This document shows positions 17,049 to 25,728 of a stretch of 64,000 bases of DNA, in pieces. How positions within the stretch are numbered: the first letter of the stretch is position 1; each line of letters starts with the position of its first letter. The notes under the pieces were generated by a model. That model made no database searches and was not told the origin of the DNA. It saw only the letters and a program-made list of their open reading frames with translations. A program made the translations under genes and the position numbers. The DNA is from Paenibacillus agaridevorans (GTDB taxonomy: Bacteria; Bacillota; Bacilli; Paenibacillales; Paenibacillaceae), in NCBI RefSeq assembly GCF_003112455.1, contig NZ_BDQX01000047.1, positions 41,195 to 105,194 of the forward strand, given 5' to 3'.

Positions 17049-18173
17049 ATGAAATTGAATCCATTGGAAAATCAAATTCTGAAGGCTATACAGAAATGCG
17101 AAGGAGTCTCCCGTAAAGCGTTAGCGGAAATGACAGGCCTTTCGCAAGCGACAATTACTAATATTACAAAAATGCTCCTCGAGCATCATTACGTTGTCGA
17201 AGGCGATCGTGTTGGCAATGGGATGGGAAGAAAAGAAGTATTGCTGTACTTAAATCCCGAGAAGTTCCGGTTTTTGGGAATTGATATTGGGGGATACCGA
17301 ATCCGCTTTGCATTGGCGGATAACCTCATGAGAATTACGCATGAGCGGGAGTACTTGGTAGATGAGTTTGACGGAGAAGCGGATGTCATAGAGCGTGTGC
17401 TGGAGAAAATTGAACAATTTTTGTCCGAGTCGGAATTGAATCCGGATGACCTTGATGGCATAGGGATCGGTGTTACGGGTATCGTGGATAGGAGTATGCA
17501 GCGGATATTGAATATTCCAAACCTCAATGCTTGGGGAGAACTGGATATTGTATCCAGGCTGAACCGGCGGTTTGATTGTCCCGTTTATTTGGACGAAAGC
17601 GGCCGAACGATGGCTCTAGCCGAGAAAATAGAAGGTAAAGCCAAAGATGTCGAGGATTTTATCAACGTTCACGTTGCTTACGGTATAGTGGCCGGCATAT
17701 TTATTAATGGGCAATTGCTTAGAGGCGCTAATAATGTAGGCGGGTTGCTTGGACATATTACCGCAGATGAAGAAGCTGGTCGATGTTCGTGTGGCAATTA
17801 TGGATGTTTGGAAAATATTGTGACTTATCCGATGATCGAGGATGCTTATAAGCGCCAAGGCGGCCAACTCGAATCCATTGCAGAAGCTTATCGAATAAAT
17901 GATAAAATCGCATTTGATGTCTGTATTGCGTCAGGCAAAGCGATCGGTATCGCTTTAAGCAACGTTATTAATTTGTTTAATCCGCAAGTGATTTATTTGG
18001 GAGGCCCCGTTTTTGAACATTTGCCTATCATTTTCGAAGAAACAAAACGTACGATCTTGCTTAGAGCAAATCGTTATGCTGCGGTAGATATGCAACTGGA
18101 ACATAGCTCGTTCGGGGATAAGCAGGGGATGATCGGAGCCTTGACGCTGGTTCGAAATTCGTTGATTGGATGA
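17049..18173 (+). CDS. ROK-family transcriptional repressor (NagC/XylR type)
   Basis: 374 residues. An N-terminal winged helix-turn-helix (about 5-65, RKALAEMTGLSQATITNITK) is followed by an ROK sugar-kinase fold starting at FLGIDIGGYRIRFALAD (about 75). The ROK zinc motif GRCSCGNYGCLEN lies around residues 244-256, and the nucleotide/sugar region ends LGGPVFEHLP. In the family, binding of a sugar or sugar phosphate releases DNA. It follows the catabolic operon and its own promoter carries the same operator as that operon, so it should repress both. The regulator may be cotranscribed with the hydrolase 28 bp downstream. The inducer is unknown, probably an intermediate of the 11066-16687 pathway. 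Confidence 0.88.
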   Translation: MKLNPLENQILKAIQKCEGVSRKALAEMTGLSQATITNITKMLLEHHYVVEGDRVGNGMGRKEVLLYLNPEKFRFLGIDIGGYRIRFALADNLMRITHEREYLVDEFDGEADVIERVLEKIEQFLSESELNPDDLDGIGIGVTGIVDRSMQRILNIPNLNAWGELDIVSRLNRRFDCPVYLDESGRTMALAEKIEGKAKDVEDFINVHVAYGIVAGIFINGQLLRGANNVGGLLGHITADEEAGRCSCGNYGCLENIVTYPMIEDAYKRQGGQLESIAEAYRINDKIAFDVCIASGKAIGIALSNVINLFNPQVIYLGGPVFEHLPIIFEETKRTILLRANRYAAVDMQLEHSSFGDKQGMIGALTLVRNSLIG

Positions 18174-18201
18174 CTGAGCACAAAAGATGAGGGGGCGGAA
18201 G

Positions 18202-20346
18202 ATGGAGCGAAATTACGATTTTCGCAAGCGGCTGGAAGTGGTTCATAAGCCGAATCGCCGTGATTCCAGCGTCCGCGCCGAAGCGGGCGAGCTGGAAATT
18301 TCGGAAGACTGGCGCATCGTTATCGATGAGGCGGCCAGTCCGCTGCTGGTTCATACGGCCAAGGATTTGCAGGACTACCTGTTTACAAGCATGAACGTTT
18401 CCGTTCGTTTGTTGCGGGTAAAGGATATTGCGGAAACGCTAGCCTTGCAAGAGCGTGTAATCGTACTGGCGACGAGCGAGCAATTGCCAGCGATGGGCGA
18501 TAAGCTTGAGAAGCCGCGAAGTTACCGAATCGTTGCTCAGCAAAGTCGTATCATTGTATGCGGTTACAATGAACGCGGGGCAGCGCAGGGGAGCTATTTT
18601 CTTGAGGATCAGATGAATTTGCGCGAAGCGCCGGTGCTGGCTTGCTCGGATGTTACTCGCGAACCGCTGTTCTCGCCGCGTATGGCCCATTCTGGCTGGG
18701 GGCTGGATCGTTATCCCGATTCTCATCTGAATGCGCTTGCACATGCGGGGATCGACGCGATTATGGTGTTTGTAAAGGACGTTGACGAAACGCCGGAAGG
18801 TTATCAGGATTTCAACTATTTGGTCGATCGCGCTGAGCTCTATGGACTGGATGTCTATGTTTACAGCTATTTGATCAGCCGCCTCCATCCGGATGATCCG
18901 GATGCGAAACAATATTACGAAAGCACCTATGGACGGGTGTTCAAGGCGTGCCCAAGGTTCAAAGGAGTTATTCTCGTCGGGGAATCATGCGAATTCCCGA
19001 GCAAGGATACAAATACGACGGGCAAGCTGCGGCTTGATTGGCCAGCCGATCAACCGCAAACGAAGCCGAGTCCAGGTTGGTGGCCGTGTCAAGACTTTCC
19101 GCAGTGGCTGAACCTGTTGTCGGGAACGATTCGCGCGCATAACCCGGACACGGACATCGTATTTTGGACGTACAACTGGGGTTGGGCGCCGGAGGAAGAT
19201 CGCCTGAAGCTTATCCGCGCGCTGCCGGAAAATATTACGCTGCAAGTGACGTTCGAGATGTTCGAGCAAATACGCAATGAGCATGTAACTCACGTTTGCG
19301 TAGACTATACGCTTTCAAACGTCGGGCCTGGCGCGTATTTTAGCAGCGAGGCGGAAGTGGCTCGCGAACGCGGCATTAAGCTGCATGCAATGAGCAATAC
19401 GGGCGGGCTCACTTGGGATTTCGGCGTCATTCCTTACGAGCCGTTTCCGGGGCAGTGGAACAAGAGACATGAGGCATTAAAGAAAGCCAACCAAGACTGG
19501 GGCTTAAGCGGCCTAATGGAATCCCATCATTTCGGCTGGTGGCCGTCTTTTGTTAGCGAGATCGCAAAGTGGGCTTACTGGAGCCCGAGCCCTTCGTATG
19601 AGGAAGCGCTCGCGATGATAGCCAAGCGGGACTTCGGCGAAGCGGCTGCGCCTCTTGCAGTGGAAGCTTGGAACGCATGGAGCGAAGCGATCACCCATTA
19701 TATCCCGACAAACGAAGACCAGTACGGACCGTTTCGCGTCGGGCCGTCTTATCCACTCGTTTTCCGCAATGCTATGTTTAAAAAAGCGGTGCAAATGCCG
19801 GCCGTCAAACATGCGATGTTCGGCAACGAAATCGTATTGACGGATTACGATCCGCTAGAAGATCCGCGGCAATCGCTTGGCGTAACCCGCATCGACGTGG
19901 AAATCAGGAGCCTCGAGCGGATGCTTGAGCTAATGGAGACCGGTAACGAGTTGTTGGAAGAAGCGCTAAAAAGGACTCCGGATAGAAAAAGAGAAGACGG
20001 CGTGAGAATGCTTGGTCTAGGGCAGTTTATTGCCAGGTCGATTAAGACGACGATCCATGTCAAGCAGTGGTGGAAGCTGAAACGACAGCTATTGAGCGAA
20101 GGGGATACCGGTAAAGCATTGGCATTGATGGAGCGGATGGAGGAGTTGGCCCGCCGTGAAATCGCAAATGCGGAGGCTACGATCCCGCTGGTGGAAGCCG
20201 ATTCGCGGCTTGGCTGGGAACCGAGCATGGAGTATATGACGGACACTGCGCATTTGCGCTGGAAAATGAAGCAAGTGCAGAGCGTGCTGGATAACGAATT
20301 TGCGCAATACCGCAAGTCGCTTGCGCTAACGGATAGCATGCAATAA
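18202..20346 (+). CDS. Cytoplasmic GH20/GH67N-like glycoside hydrolase
   Basis: 714 residues from ATG 18202. An ATG at 18187 is in frame but has no ribosome binding site, while GAGGGGG lies just before 18202. The N-terminal alpha/beta domain (about 35-160) resembles the GH20b/GH67N domain that precedes barrels in hexosaminidases and alpha-glucuronidases. The barrel begins REPLFSPRMAHSGWGLDRYPD (about 160) and continues with IDAIMVFVKD, GVILVGESCEFPS and IVFWTYNWGW. The last 180 residues are largely helical. There is no signal peptide. The GVILVGESCEF glutamate is a candidate catalytic acid, but this is inference. The neighbouring ROK regulator and polysaccharide deacetylase suggest an amino-sugar or uronic-acid oligosaccharide substrate. 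Confidence 0.65.
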   Translation: MERNYDFRKRLEVVHKPNRRDSSVRAEAGELEISEDWRIVIDEAASPLLVHTAKDLQDYLFTSMNVSVRLLRVKDIAETLALQERVIVLATSEQLPAMGDKLEKPRSYRIVAQQSRIIVCGYNERGAAQGSYFLEDQMNLREAPVLACSDVTREPLFSPRMAHSGWGLDRYPDSHLNALAHAGIDAIMVFVKDVDETPEGYQDFNYLVDRAELYGLDVYVYSYLISRLHPDDPDAKQYYESTYGRVFKACPRFKGVILVGESCEFPSKDTNTTGKLRLDWPADQPQTKPSPGWWPCQDFPQWLNLLSGTIRAHNPDTDIVFWTYNWGWAPEEDRLKLIRALPENITLQVTFEMFEQIRNEHVTHVCVDYTLSNVGPGAYFSSEAEVARERGIKLHAMSNTGGLTWDFGVIPYEPFPGQWNKRHEALKKANQDWGLSGLMESHHFGWWPSFVSEIAKWAYWSPSPSYEEALAMIAKRDFGEAAAPLAVEAWNAWSEAITHYIPTNEDQYGPFRVGPSYPLVFRNAMFKKAVQMPAVKHAMFGNEIVLTDYDPLEDPRQSLGVTRIDVEIRSLERMLELMETGNELLEEALKRTPDRKREDGVRMLGLGQFIARSIKTTIHVKQWWKLKRQLLSEGDTGKALALMERMEELARREIANAEATIPLVEADSRLGWEPSMEYMTDTAHLRWKMKQVQSVLDNEFAQYRKSLALTDSMQ

Positions 20347-20390
20347 AGAGTTTCTGCACCATGGGAAGCGGATGGGAGCCAACTTTTGCT

Positions 20391-20402
20391 GTTTGCGCAA
20401 AC
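20391..20402. promoter_or_regulatory. Candidate LacI-family operator
   Basis: GTTTGCGCAAAC is a perfect 12-bp palindrome with the central CG typical of LacI-family operators. It lies 36 bp before the GTG start of the LacI-type gene. No second copy was seen in the window. Confidence 0.55.
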
Positions 20403-20437
20403 GTTGTCTCAAATCGAAAAAAGGAGTGGGAGATGCC

Positions 20438-21445
20438 GTGCAGCTCAAAGATCTTGCCAAACAATTAAATGTATCGGTGTCCACCGTCTCCAGAACCGTT
20501 AACGGAACGGGGCGGGTAGGCGCCAAGACACGGGAACGGATACTGGATGCGATCAAGCAGACCGGATATCAACCCAATGAAGTAGCTCGCAGCTTGAAAC
20601 GTCGGAGCGCTCGTACGCTCGGGGTCGTCGTCGCGGATTTATCAAACAGTTTCTATTCCAAAGTCATCAAAGGCGTCGAAAAGGTGGCTAGCGAGAACAG
20701 TTATAACGTGTTCGTATGTAATACGGACGAAGAAGTGGGCAAGGAAGAGGAGTACATTCGGGTACTGCTGCAAAATCAGGTGAGCGGATTGGTCATTGCC
20801 ACCGTAGGTTCGGATGTCCGGCTGTTTCAGCCTTATATCGATTCCGGCATTCCGTTTGTTTTTATCGACAATTTGCCTTTGTTGGAAGAACGTTTTAATT
20901 TGGTTGCGATCGATAACGCTAAAGCGAGCAGAAGCATTACCCAACATCTAGTCGATCAGGGGCACCGCAAAATAGCGATGATGACGGGGCCGCTAAACCA
21001 ATCCACATCTTCGGAACGATTGCTTGGCTTTCGAAAATGTCTAGAGGATAACGGCATTATGCCGGAGGAGCGGTGGATAGGCGTCGGAACGTTTAAGCAG
21101 GAGTACGGATACCGAATGATGCGCGAATGGCTGCTGAACGAAGATCGGCCGACTGCGGTATTGGCCGCCAACGATTTCCTCATGTACGGCGCTATAAAGG
21201 CGATTTACGAAAGAGGGCTGAAAATTCCTGAAGATATTGCAGTTGCCTGCTTCGATGCCAATGACGAAACGGGATTGATCTCGCCGGGCATCACGGCCAT
21301 CATTCAACCCGCTTATGAAATCGGATCTATCGCCGCCGAAATCATTATGCGCAGAGAGCACGATAAAGGGCGAAAGCAGTACGAGAAAATCGAGCTGGAG
21401 CCTGTACTTCTGCTGAAACAATCAAGCATGGGGAATAAGGGCTGA
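20438..21445 (+). CDS. LacI-family transcriptional regulator
   Basis: 335 residues from GTG 20438, preceded by AAGGAG (20421-20426). The frame is open further upstream, but this start gives the canonical LacI N-terminus and length. The helix-turn-helix is QLKDLAKQLNVSVSTVSRTVNGTGRV (residues 2-27 or so), followed by the hinge helix region NEVARSLKRRSARTLGVVVADLSN. The periplasmic-binding-protein-like sensor domain shows the family's RLLGFRKCLEDNG and AVLAANDFLMYGA segments. The palindrome GTTTGCGCAAAC immediately upstream suggests autoregulation. Its likely targets are the downstream ASRT-like, deacetylase-like and M24 genes, which share its strand with short gaps. Confidence 0.9.
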   Translation: MQLKDLAKQLNVSVSTVSRTVNGTGRVGAKTRERILDAIKQTGYQPNEVARSLKRRSARTLGVVVADLSNSFYSKVIKGVEKVASENSYNVFVCNTDEEVGKEEEYIRVLLQNQVSGLVIATVGSDVRLFQPYIDSGIPFVFIDNLPLLEERFNLVAIDNAKASRSITQHLVDQGHRKIAMMTGPLNQSTSSERLLGFRKCLEDNGIMPEERWIGVGTFKQEYGYRMMREWLLNEDRPTAVLAANDFLMYGAIKAIYERGLKIPEDIAVACFDANDETGLISPGITAIIQPAYEIGSIAAEIIMRREHDKGRKQYEKIELEPVLLLKQSSMGNKG

Positions 21446-21470
21446 CAACACGCAAAGAGGAGGTGAGAAT

Positions 21471-21842
21471 ATGAGCAAGGGTCAAGGCCATACGTTGTGG
21501 ATCTACCCGGATTGCGAATTGCCGCCTGCGGGGGATTCCCTGCTAAAAGGACATGAGTCGGTTATCGTACTGAACTTGGGAGTCAATGAAGCAAACATTA
21601 GCTTGACGCTTTATTTTACGGATCGCGAGCCTGTCAAGGATATTAAAGTGAAGGTCGGCGGAGAGCGAGTTCGCTGTCTGCGGCTTGATAATCCGGATGA
21701 TCTGGAAGGATTTATTATTCCAAGAGAATTGCAGTATGCGCTTAAAGTCGAAAGCGACACGCCGGTCGTCGTTCAATACGGCAGACTGGATACGAGACAG
21801 GACAATATGGCTTTCTATACGACGATGGGCTTCAGCGAGTAA
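21471..21842 (+). CDS. Sensory rhodopsin transducer (ASRT)-family protein
   Basis: 123 residues, the full usual length of the family, with an excellent GAGGAGGTGAG ribosome binding site. It reads like Anabaena sensory rhodopsin transducer (PF07100): HTLWIYPDCELPP, GHESVIVLNLGVNEANISLTLYFTD, KVGGERVRCLRLDN, PRELQYALKVESDTPVVVQYGRLDTRQ. The family forms a small beta-sandwich tetramer that binds DNA or ligand in cyanobacteria. Most bacterial members occur without a rhodopsin, and there is none here. It lies between a LacI regulator and a deacetylase-like gene. A role as a soluble sugar-binding or regulatory accessory protein is inference; no catalytic motif is visible. Confidence 0.85.
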   Translation: MSKGQGHTLWIYPDCELPPAGDSLLKGHESVIVLNLGVNEANISLTLYFTDREPVKDIKVKVGGERVRCLRLDNPDDLEGFIIPRELQYALKVESDTPVVVQYGRLDTRQDNMAFYTTMGFSE

Positions 21843-21890
21843 AGTGTTTTATTTTCGCAATTATTTTTACGGAGAAGAGTGGATGAATAG

Positions 21891-22796
21891 ATGAGTGATA
21901 ATATCAAAGTTATATTCGGCTTCGATATGGAGACGGACGTAGGTAGTTTTACGCCCTATTATGACGGGGTTAAGAATGCTACAGCACCGCTTGTCGAGCT
22001 ATTTGATAAGAAGGGCATTCAGGGAACGTTCTACTATACGGGGGATGCGGCACGGAGAAATCCGGAGAGCGTAGAGCTTGTAAAGCAAAGCGGCAACGAA
22101 GTCGGCTGCCATTCTTTGTTCCATGAGACGGTTGGAGATGAGTTGTTCCCGATTCCCGGGGTCGTTCCACTCCTTCCGGAGGAGGTTCCGTTTCGTATCG
22201 AGAAAGCAACGGAGTGGGTGCAGCAAGTTCTCGGAGAGCAGCCGATTTCGTTCCGCGCTCCCCGCCTGTGGGGCTCCACGGCGTTGCTAAATTCACTGGA
22301 GAAGCTAAATTATGTGTCGGACGCCTCTTATCCCATGTACTTCTATCGGGAGCGATATGTTCCGTACAATCCAAGCTCGGCCGACTGGACGAAGGAAGGC
22401 GATATGAACATCGTCGAAATTCCCAACTTCGCTGACATGGTCATGAAGAGCAATGACCCGGGACTGGAGCGCGACCGCGATCAATGGCCGTTGTTCCGTA
22501 CGCAAGGGACCGACGCGCTGATGAAGCATATCGATAGTTTTGTGAAATTTCTCAAGGATAGAAATTTGCCGGTCGTACTTTGCTTCTATTTCCACCCGTG
22601 GGAGTTCATTCCGATCCAGGAAAGCTATCATTACGGCGAAGCAACCGTTACGCCGGATCGCTTCCTGACGCTTGGTTGCGGGGATAAAGCGATGAAGGAG
22701 TTTTCGCTGCTGATCGACCGGCTTAAGGATATGGGCTCGACTTTCCATCGCGCAGATGATTTCGCCAGACTGTGGAACAAGGGTGAAATCCGATAA
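21891..22796 (+). CDS. Polysaccharide deacetylase-like (NodB-fold) protein
   Basis: 301 residues, no signal peptide. NodB motifs are recognisable: motif 1 is FGFDMETDVGSF (the usual T-F-DD is altered to D-M-E-T-D), motif 2 is the metal-binding H-x3-H in GNEVGCHSLFHETV, and motif 3 is SFRAPRLWGS. Later segments include ILCFYFHPWEF-like LCFYFHPWEFI. Intracellular members of this group often act on small N-acyl or formyl compounds (allantoinase-like or peptidoglycan-fragment deacetylases) rather than polymers. It is followed closely by an M24-family gene, a pairing seen in nitrogen-compound and amino-sugar catabolism. Activity on a specific N-acylated sugar is inference. Confidence 0.8.
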   Translation: MSDNIKVIFGFDMETDVGSFTPYYDGVKNATAPLVELFDKKGIQGTFYYTGDAARRNPESVELVKQSGNEVGCHSLFHETVGDELFPIPGVVPLLPEEVPFRIEKATEWVQQVLGEQPISFRAPRLWGSTALLNSLEKLNYVSDASYPMYFYRERYVPYNPSSADWTKEGDMNIVEIPNFADMVMKSNDPGLERDRDQWPLFRTQGTDALMKHIDSFVKFLKDRNLPVVLCFYFHPWEFIPIQESYHYGEATVTPDRFLTLGCGDKAMKEFSLLIDRLKDMGSTFHRADDFARLWNKGEIR

Positions 22797-22836
22797 TCGC
22801 CCACGCAACGAAAAAAGGACAAGGGAGAGGATTACA

Positions 22837-24009
22837 ATGTCAACGAGGATCTGTATTCCGGATTATGAGTATAAGGAAAGAATTCAGCGGGCGGCAAAGC
22901 TGGTACAGCAAAAAGGATTGGACGCGCTTCTTGTCAACTCCAACGAAGCGGACTATGCGAACGCGCGGTATTTTAGCGGCTTCTGGCCGTTGTTCGAGCG
23001 GGCTGGCGTCGTTATTACGGCTGCGGGAGACGCCGCGCTGCTTGTTGGACCGGAGAGCACCGTCTATGCTTCGGACTTCGGCAAAATCGATAAAATTTTC
23101 ACGCTCATGGAATACCGCGAGTCGGCCAACCCTGCGTATCCCGAGCTTAAGCCCAACACGTATCGGGATGTCTTTAAGGCGCTTGGATTAACGGGCGACA
23201 AGCTGAAAATCGGCGTCGCCAGCCTGCTCGACACGACGGTCGTTATGATGGAAGGGTTGAAGAACAACTACCCTGAGGCGGAAATCGTCGGTGCGGACGA
23301 CATTATGGTCTCGCTGCGCCGGATCAAATCGGTCAACGAGCTGGCGTGCATGCGCGAAGGTTACCGTATTGCCGAGCTTGCGACGGAAGAAGTCATCCGG
23401 ACGATCCGCCCGGGCGTTACGGAATCACAGATGGTTGGCGTCGCCCAGCGCGTTATTTACGAACATGGCGCCGAATACGAAGGGCTGCCGATGTATATTT
23501 TCAGCGAAAAGTCGACGAGCCATGCGATTTCCCGTTCTTCGCACCGCGTCATTAACGCGGGAGACATCGTGCAATTGAACTTGTCCGCCAAAGTCGACGG
23601 CTATTCGGCGGCGGTCGGACTGCCGATCAGCCTTGGCAAGTTGACTTCGGAGCGCCGCGATGTTATCGAATTTGGCCTCCGTGCGCACGAATGGACGCAA
23701 GCCCAGCTCAAAGCGGGCGTCGTCGCGAGCGATGTGGCGAAAGGTTTTATTCAATTTTTTGGCGATAACGGCTATGCGGACAATTACCTGTACGGTCCTT
23801 GCCACGGCACGGGAATGATCGAGGTGGAAGCGCCTTGGATGGAGACATCGTCCGAGTACCTGCTGGAGCCGAACATGACGTTCCAGATCGATACCTTTGT
23901 CATGACGCCGACGTTCGGCATCCGCTGGGAGAAGGGCGTCGTCATTACGCCGGGAGGCTGTGAGCTTATGTGCCAGCCGGTAGGCACAATACACGAATTG
24001 GAATTTTAA
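22837..24009 (+). CDS. M24-family (creatinase/Xaa-Pro peptidase-like) protein with degenerate metal site
   Basis: 390 residues from ATG 22837 (GGGAGAGG just upstream). The N-terminal creatinase domain (about 12-135) precedes the pita-bread fold (about 145-390). In metallopeptidases the first ligands are two Asp in a D-x-G...GY-x-x-D region. Here the matching stretch (about residues 245-260) reads QLNLSAKVDGYSAAVG, with Asn and Ala in place of the ligands. The HG-x-G histidine is present (GPCHGTGMIEVE), the first late Glu is Asp (FQIDTF) and the last Glu is kept (RWEKGVV). Metal-independent M24 proteins such as creatinase show this pattern. An amidinohydrolase- or other C-N hydrolase-like role next to a deacetylase is plausible, but unproven. 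Confidence 0.8.
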   Translation: MSTRICIPDYEYKERIQRAAKLVQQKGLDALLVNSNEADYANARYFSGFWPLFERAGVVITAAGDAALLVGPESTVYASDFGKIDKIFTLMEYRESANPAYPELKPNTYRDVFKALGLTGDKLKIGVASLLDTTVVMMEGLKNNYPEAEIVGADDIMVSLRRIKSVNELACMREGYRIAELATEEVIRTIRPGVTESQMVGVAQRVIYEHGAEYEGLPMYIFSEKSTSHAISRSSHRVINAGDIVQLNLSAKVDGYSAAVGLPISLGKLTSERRDVIEFGLRAHEWTQAQLKAGVVASDVAKGFIQFFGDNGYADNYLYGPCHGTGMIEVEAPWMETSSEYLLEPNMTFQIDTFVMTPTFGIRWEKGVVITPGGCELMCQPVGTIHELEF

Positions 24010-24012
24010 CAT

Positions 24013-24395
24013 AATAGGGCGGCATCTGGCCAAACGTGTATGAAAATTCATACACAATCTACCAAATAGGCCGGCACCTGGCTAAACGTGTATGGAAATT
24101 CATACACAATTCACCAAATAGGCCGGCATCTGGCCAAACGTGTATGAAAATTCATACACAATCCAGCAAATAGGGCGGCACCTGGCCAAACGTAAATGAA
24201 ATTTCATATACAATCCAGCAAATAGGCCGGCACCTGGCTAAACGTGTATGAAAATCCATACACAATCCAGTAAATAGGGCGGCACCTGGCCAAACCTATA
24301 TGTAAATTCATACACAATCCACCAAATAGGGCGGCACCTGGCTAAACGTGTATGAAAATTCATACACAATCCAGCAAATAGGCGGCACCTGGAAA
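24013..24395. repeat. Seven tandem 52-bp repeats plus a partial eighth, each with a 20-bp palindrome
   Basis: Units begin at 24013, 24065, 24117, 24169, 24221, 24273 and 24325, and a partial unit at 24377. Every unit is exactly 52 bp, starts AATAGG(G/C)CGGCA(C/T)CTGGC, and contains GTGTATGAAAATTCATACAC (9-bp arms, 2-bp centre). Units differ by scattered substitutions. Unit 4 has changed an outer G-C pair to A-T on both arms, although it also carries one A-A mismatch. There is no unique spacer between units, so this is not a CRISPR array. It lies directly 3' of the M24 gene. Confidence 0.9.
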
Positions 24396-24418
24396 AATGG
24401 TTATCCCAAAAGTCAGTG

Positions 24419-24487
24419 AAAACGGAATGCTGGACGCTCCGTTTTGGTAGAAAGTTTAAAAGTGGCAGGCATCGACCTCGCCACTTT
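24419..24487. other. Two small hairpins between the repeat array and the terminator
   Basis: AAAACGGA (24419-24426) pairs with TCCGTTTT (24438-24445). AAAGTGGC (24459-24466) pairs with GCCACTTT (24480-24487). Both have short stems and could contribute to transcript ends. No gene is seen between 24010 and 24627. Confidence 0.45.
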
Positions 24488-24506
24488 CCTGAAAAAGCAG
24501 CTACAC

Positions 24507-24543
24507 AAAAAGTTGGGCGGAATTATTTTTCGCCCAACTTTTT
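24507..24543. terminator. Bidirectional terminator
   Basis: AAAAAGTTGGGCG (24507-24519) pairs with CGCCCAACTTTTT (24531-24543). A-run and T-run flanks let it serve the M24 transcript on plus and the SGNH gene on minus. Confidence 0.85.
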
Positions 24544-24627
24544 ATTTTTGAGACTTATTGGACAGCTCCTTTTGTTGCTGCTAAACGCGGTCGCTCAGCC
24601 TCGAACAGAGTGCGAGCGAACTACCGC

Positions 24628-25728
24628 TCATAGCAGCAGAGATTTAAATATTGGTTCGAGACGATCCGCCATCCTGAGAAAACCTAAGTCAGTTGGATGC
24701 GTGCCATCTACCGTACATTCATGAAAATCACTGCCGAGCAAGTCAGAGCCGTCGATAAAGAAAATATTTTGATCGCCTTTGGATCGAAGCTCATGAACGA
24801 GTGACTGCTGAAATTGCTTGCACTCGATTCTTGTCTGATACAGTTCCCTGTGATCCGGGAAGATTTCTCTGGCGTAACGGATTTTGGAAACGACCAGCAC
24901 TTTTGTTTGAGGGTGGACGCTTCGATAGATTTGGATAAATTCAGGGAGTGTTTGTTGAAAAAGCTCGGTACTCACACAATTAGCTTCGTAATCCAGAACC
25001 AAACAGGCAGGATTAGGGATGCTGGCAATAACCTCAGCTACCTCCGGTTCGCCTTTGCCGCTTCCCGAAAATCCTAAATTCAAAAATTCCATCGGGATTC
25101 TGCGGCTCAAAATGTTGGAATACGCCATACCCGGACGCGATGCGCAACCCCCTTGGGTAATGGAAGTTCCGTATATAATGATTTTTTTATCCGTTAAATA
25201 GTCTGGCGGGGGCAATATAGAGGCACTCTCCTCCAAACCAATCTCTATTTCTTCCACGCCCTTGTACAACGGTAAATAGAGAACGATATTGCGCATTTCG
25301 GAATGCCAGTCTTGGAATAAAGCGCTATCATATTCTGTCCGTTCGATATCATATTTCGTTGTATTGCAGTATTGCAGTCCATGCGATGTTTCGATATAAC
25401 AATCCACTCCGCATTGTCCTGTCGCTGGCATATGAAACATATTTGCCTTATCTGCAAGCTTTACTCTTACCGACAATGAAGGAGAGTCAGTTTGGAAACG
25501 AACTTGCGCACCCGCCGGATGATTGGCCAAATAATCTACAGCAGCAGGCAGCACGGCCTTTGGCGCAGTTGGCAGTCTCCGATACTTGCCCTCTTCCGCA
25601 AACCAGGCAAGACCTGAGACGTGGAAGGGACTCCTTTTGGGCGAATGCCATTTCATGTTGTCTTGATTTGCCTCGTCGGGCCTCATATTTCTATCATAAG
25701 TTTCAATTCTGTTCTCCCGTTTTTTCAT
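24628..25728 (-). CDS. SGNH/GDSL hydrolase with N-terminal GxDLY-type domain
   Basis: 366 residues. The N-terminal sandwich (about 50-180, KANMFHMPATGQCGVDCYIE) is the accessory domain found in many bacterial carbohydrate esterases of this group. The SGNH fold follows: block I IIIYGTSITQGG (nucleophile Ser), block II NLGFSGSGKGEPEV (oxyanion Gly), LVLDYEAN (block III with Asn) and the C-terminal VDGTHPTDLG with the Asp-x-x-His pair. The catalytic set is complete. No signal peptide is evident, so it probably removes acyl groups from imported sugars. A GGGAG lies about 14 nt before the chosen ATG, which is a little long. It is transcribed alone, convergent with the upstream cluster. Confidence 0.85.
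   Translation of the reverse strand: MKKRENRIETYDRNMRPDEANQDNMKWHSPKRSPFHVSGLAWFAEEGKYRRLPTAPKAVLPAAVDYLANHPAGAQVRFQTDSPSLSVRVKLADKANMFHMPATGQCGVDCYIETSHGLQYCNTTKYDIERTEYDSALFQDWHSEMRNIVLYLPLYKGVEEIEIGLEESASILPPPDYLTDKKIIIYGTSITQGGCASRPGMAYSNILSRRIPMEFLNLGFSGSGKGEPEVAEVIASIPNPACLVLDYEANCVSTELFQQTLPEFIQIYRSVHPQTKVLVVSKIRYAREIFPDHRELYQTRIECKQFQQSLVHELRSKGDQNIFFIDGSDLLGSDFHECTVDGTHPTDLGFLRMADRLEPIFKSLLL

Noticed and set aside
24013..24395. CRISPR array
   Set aside because: Units are directly contiguous with no variable spacers, the 52-bp unit is entirely repeat, and no cas gene is near.
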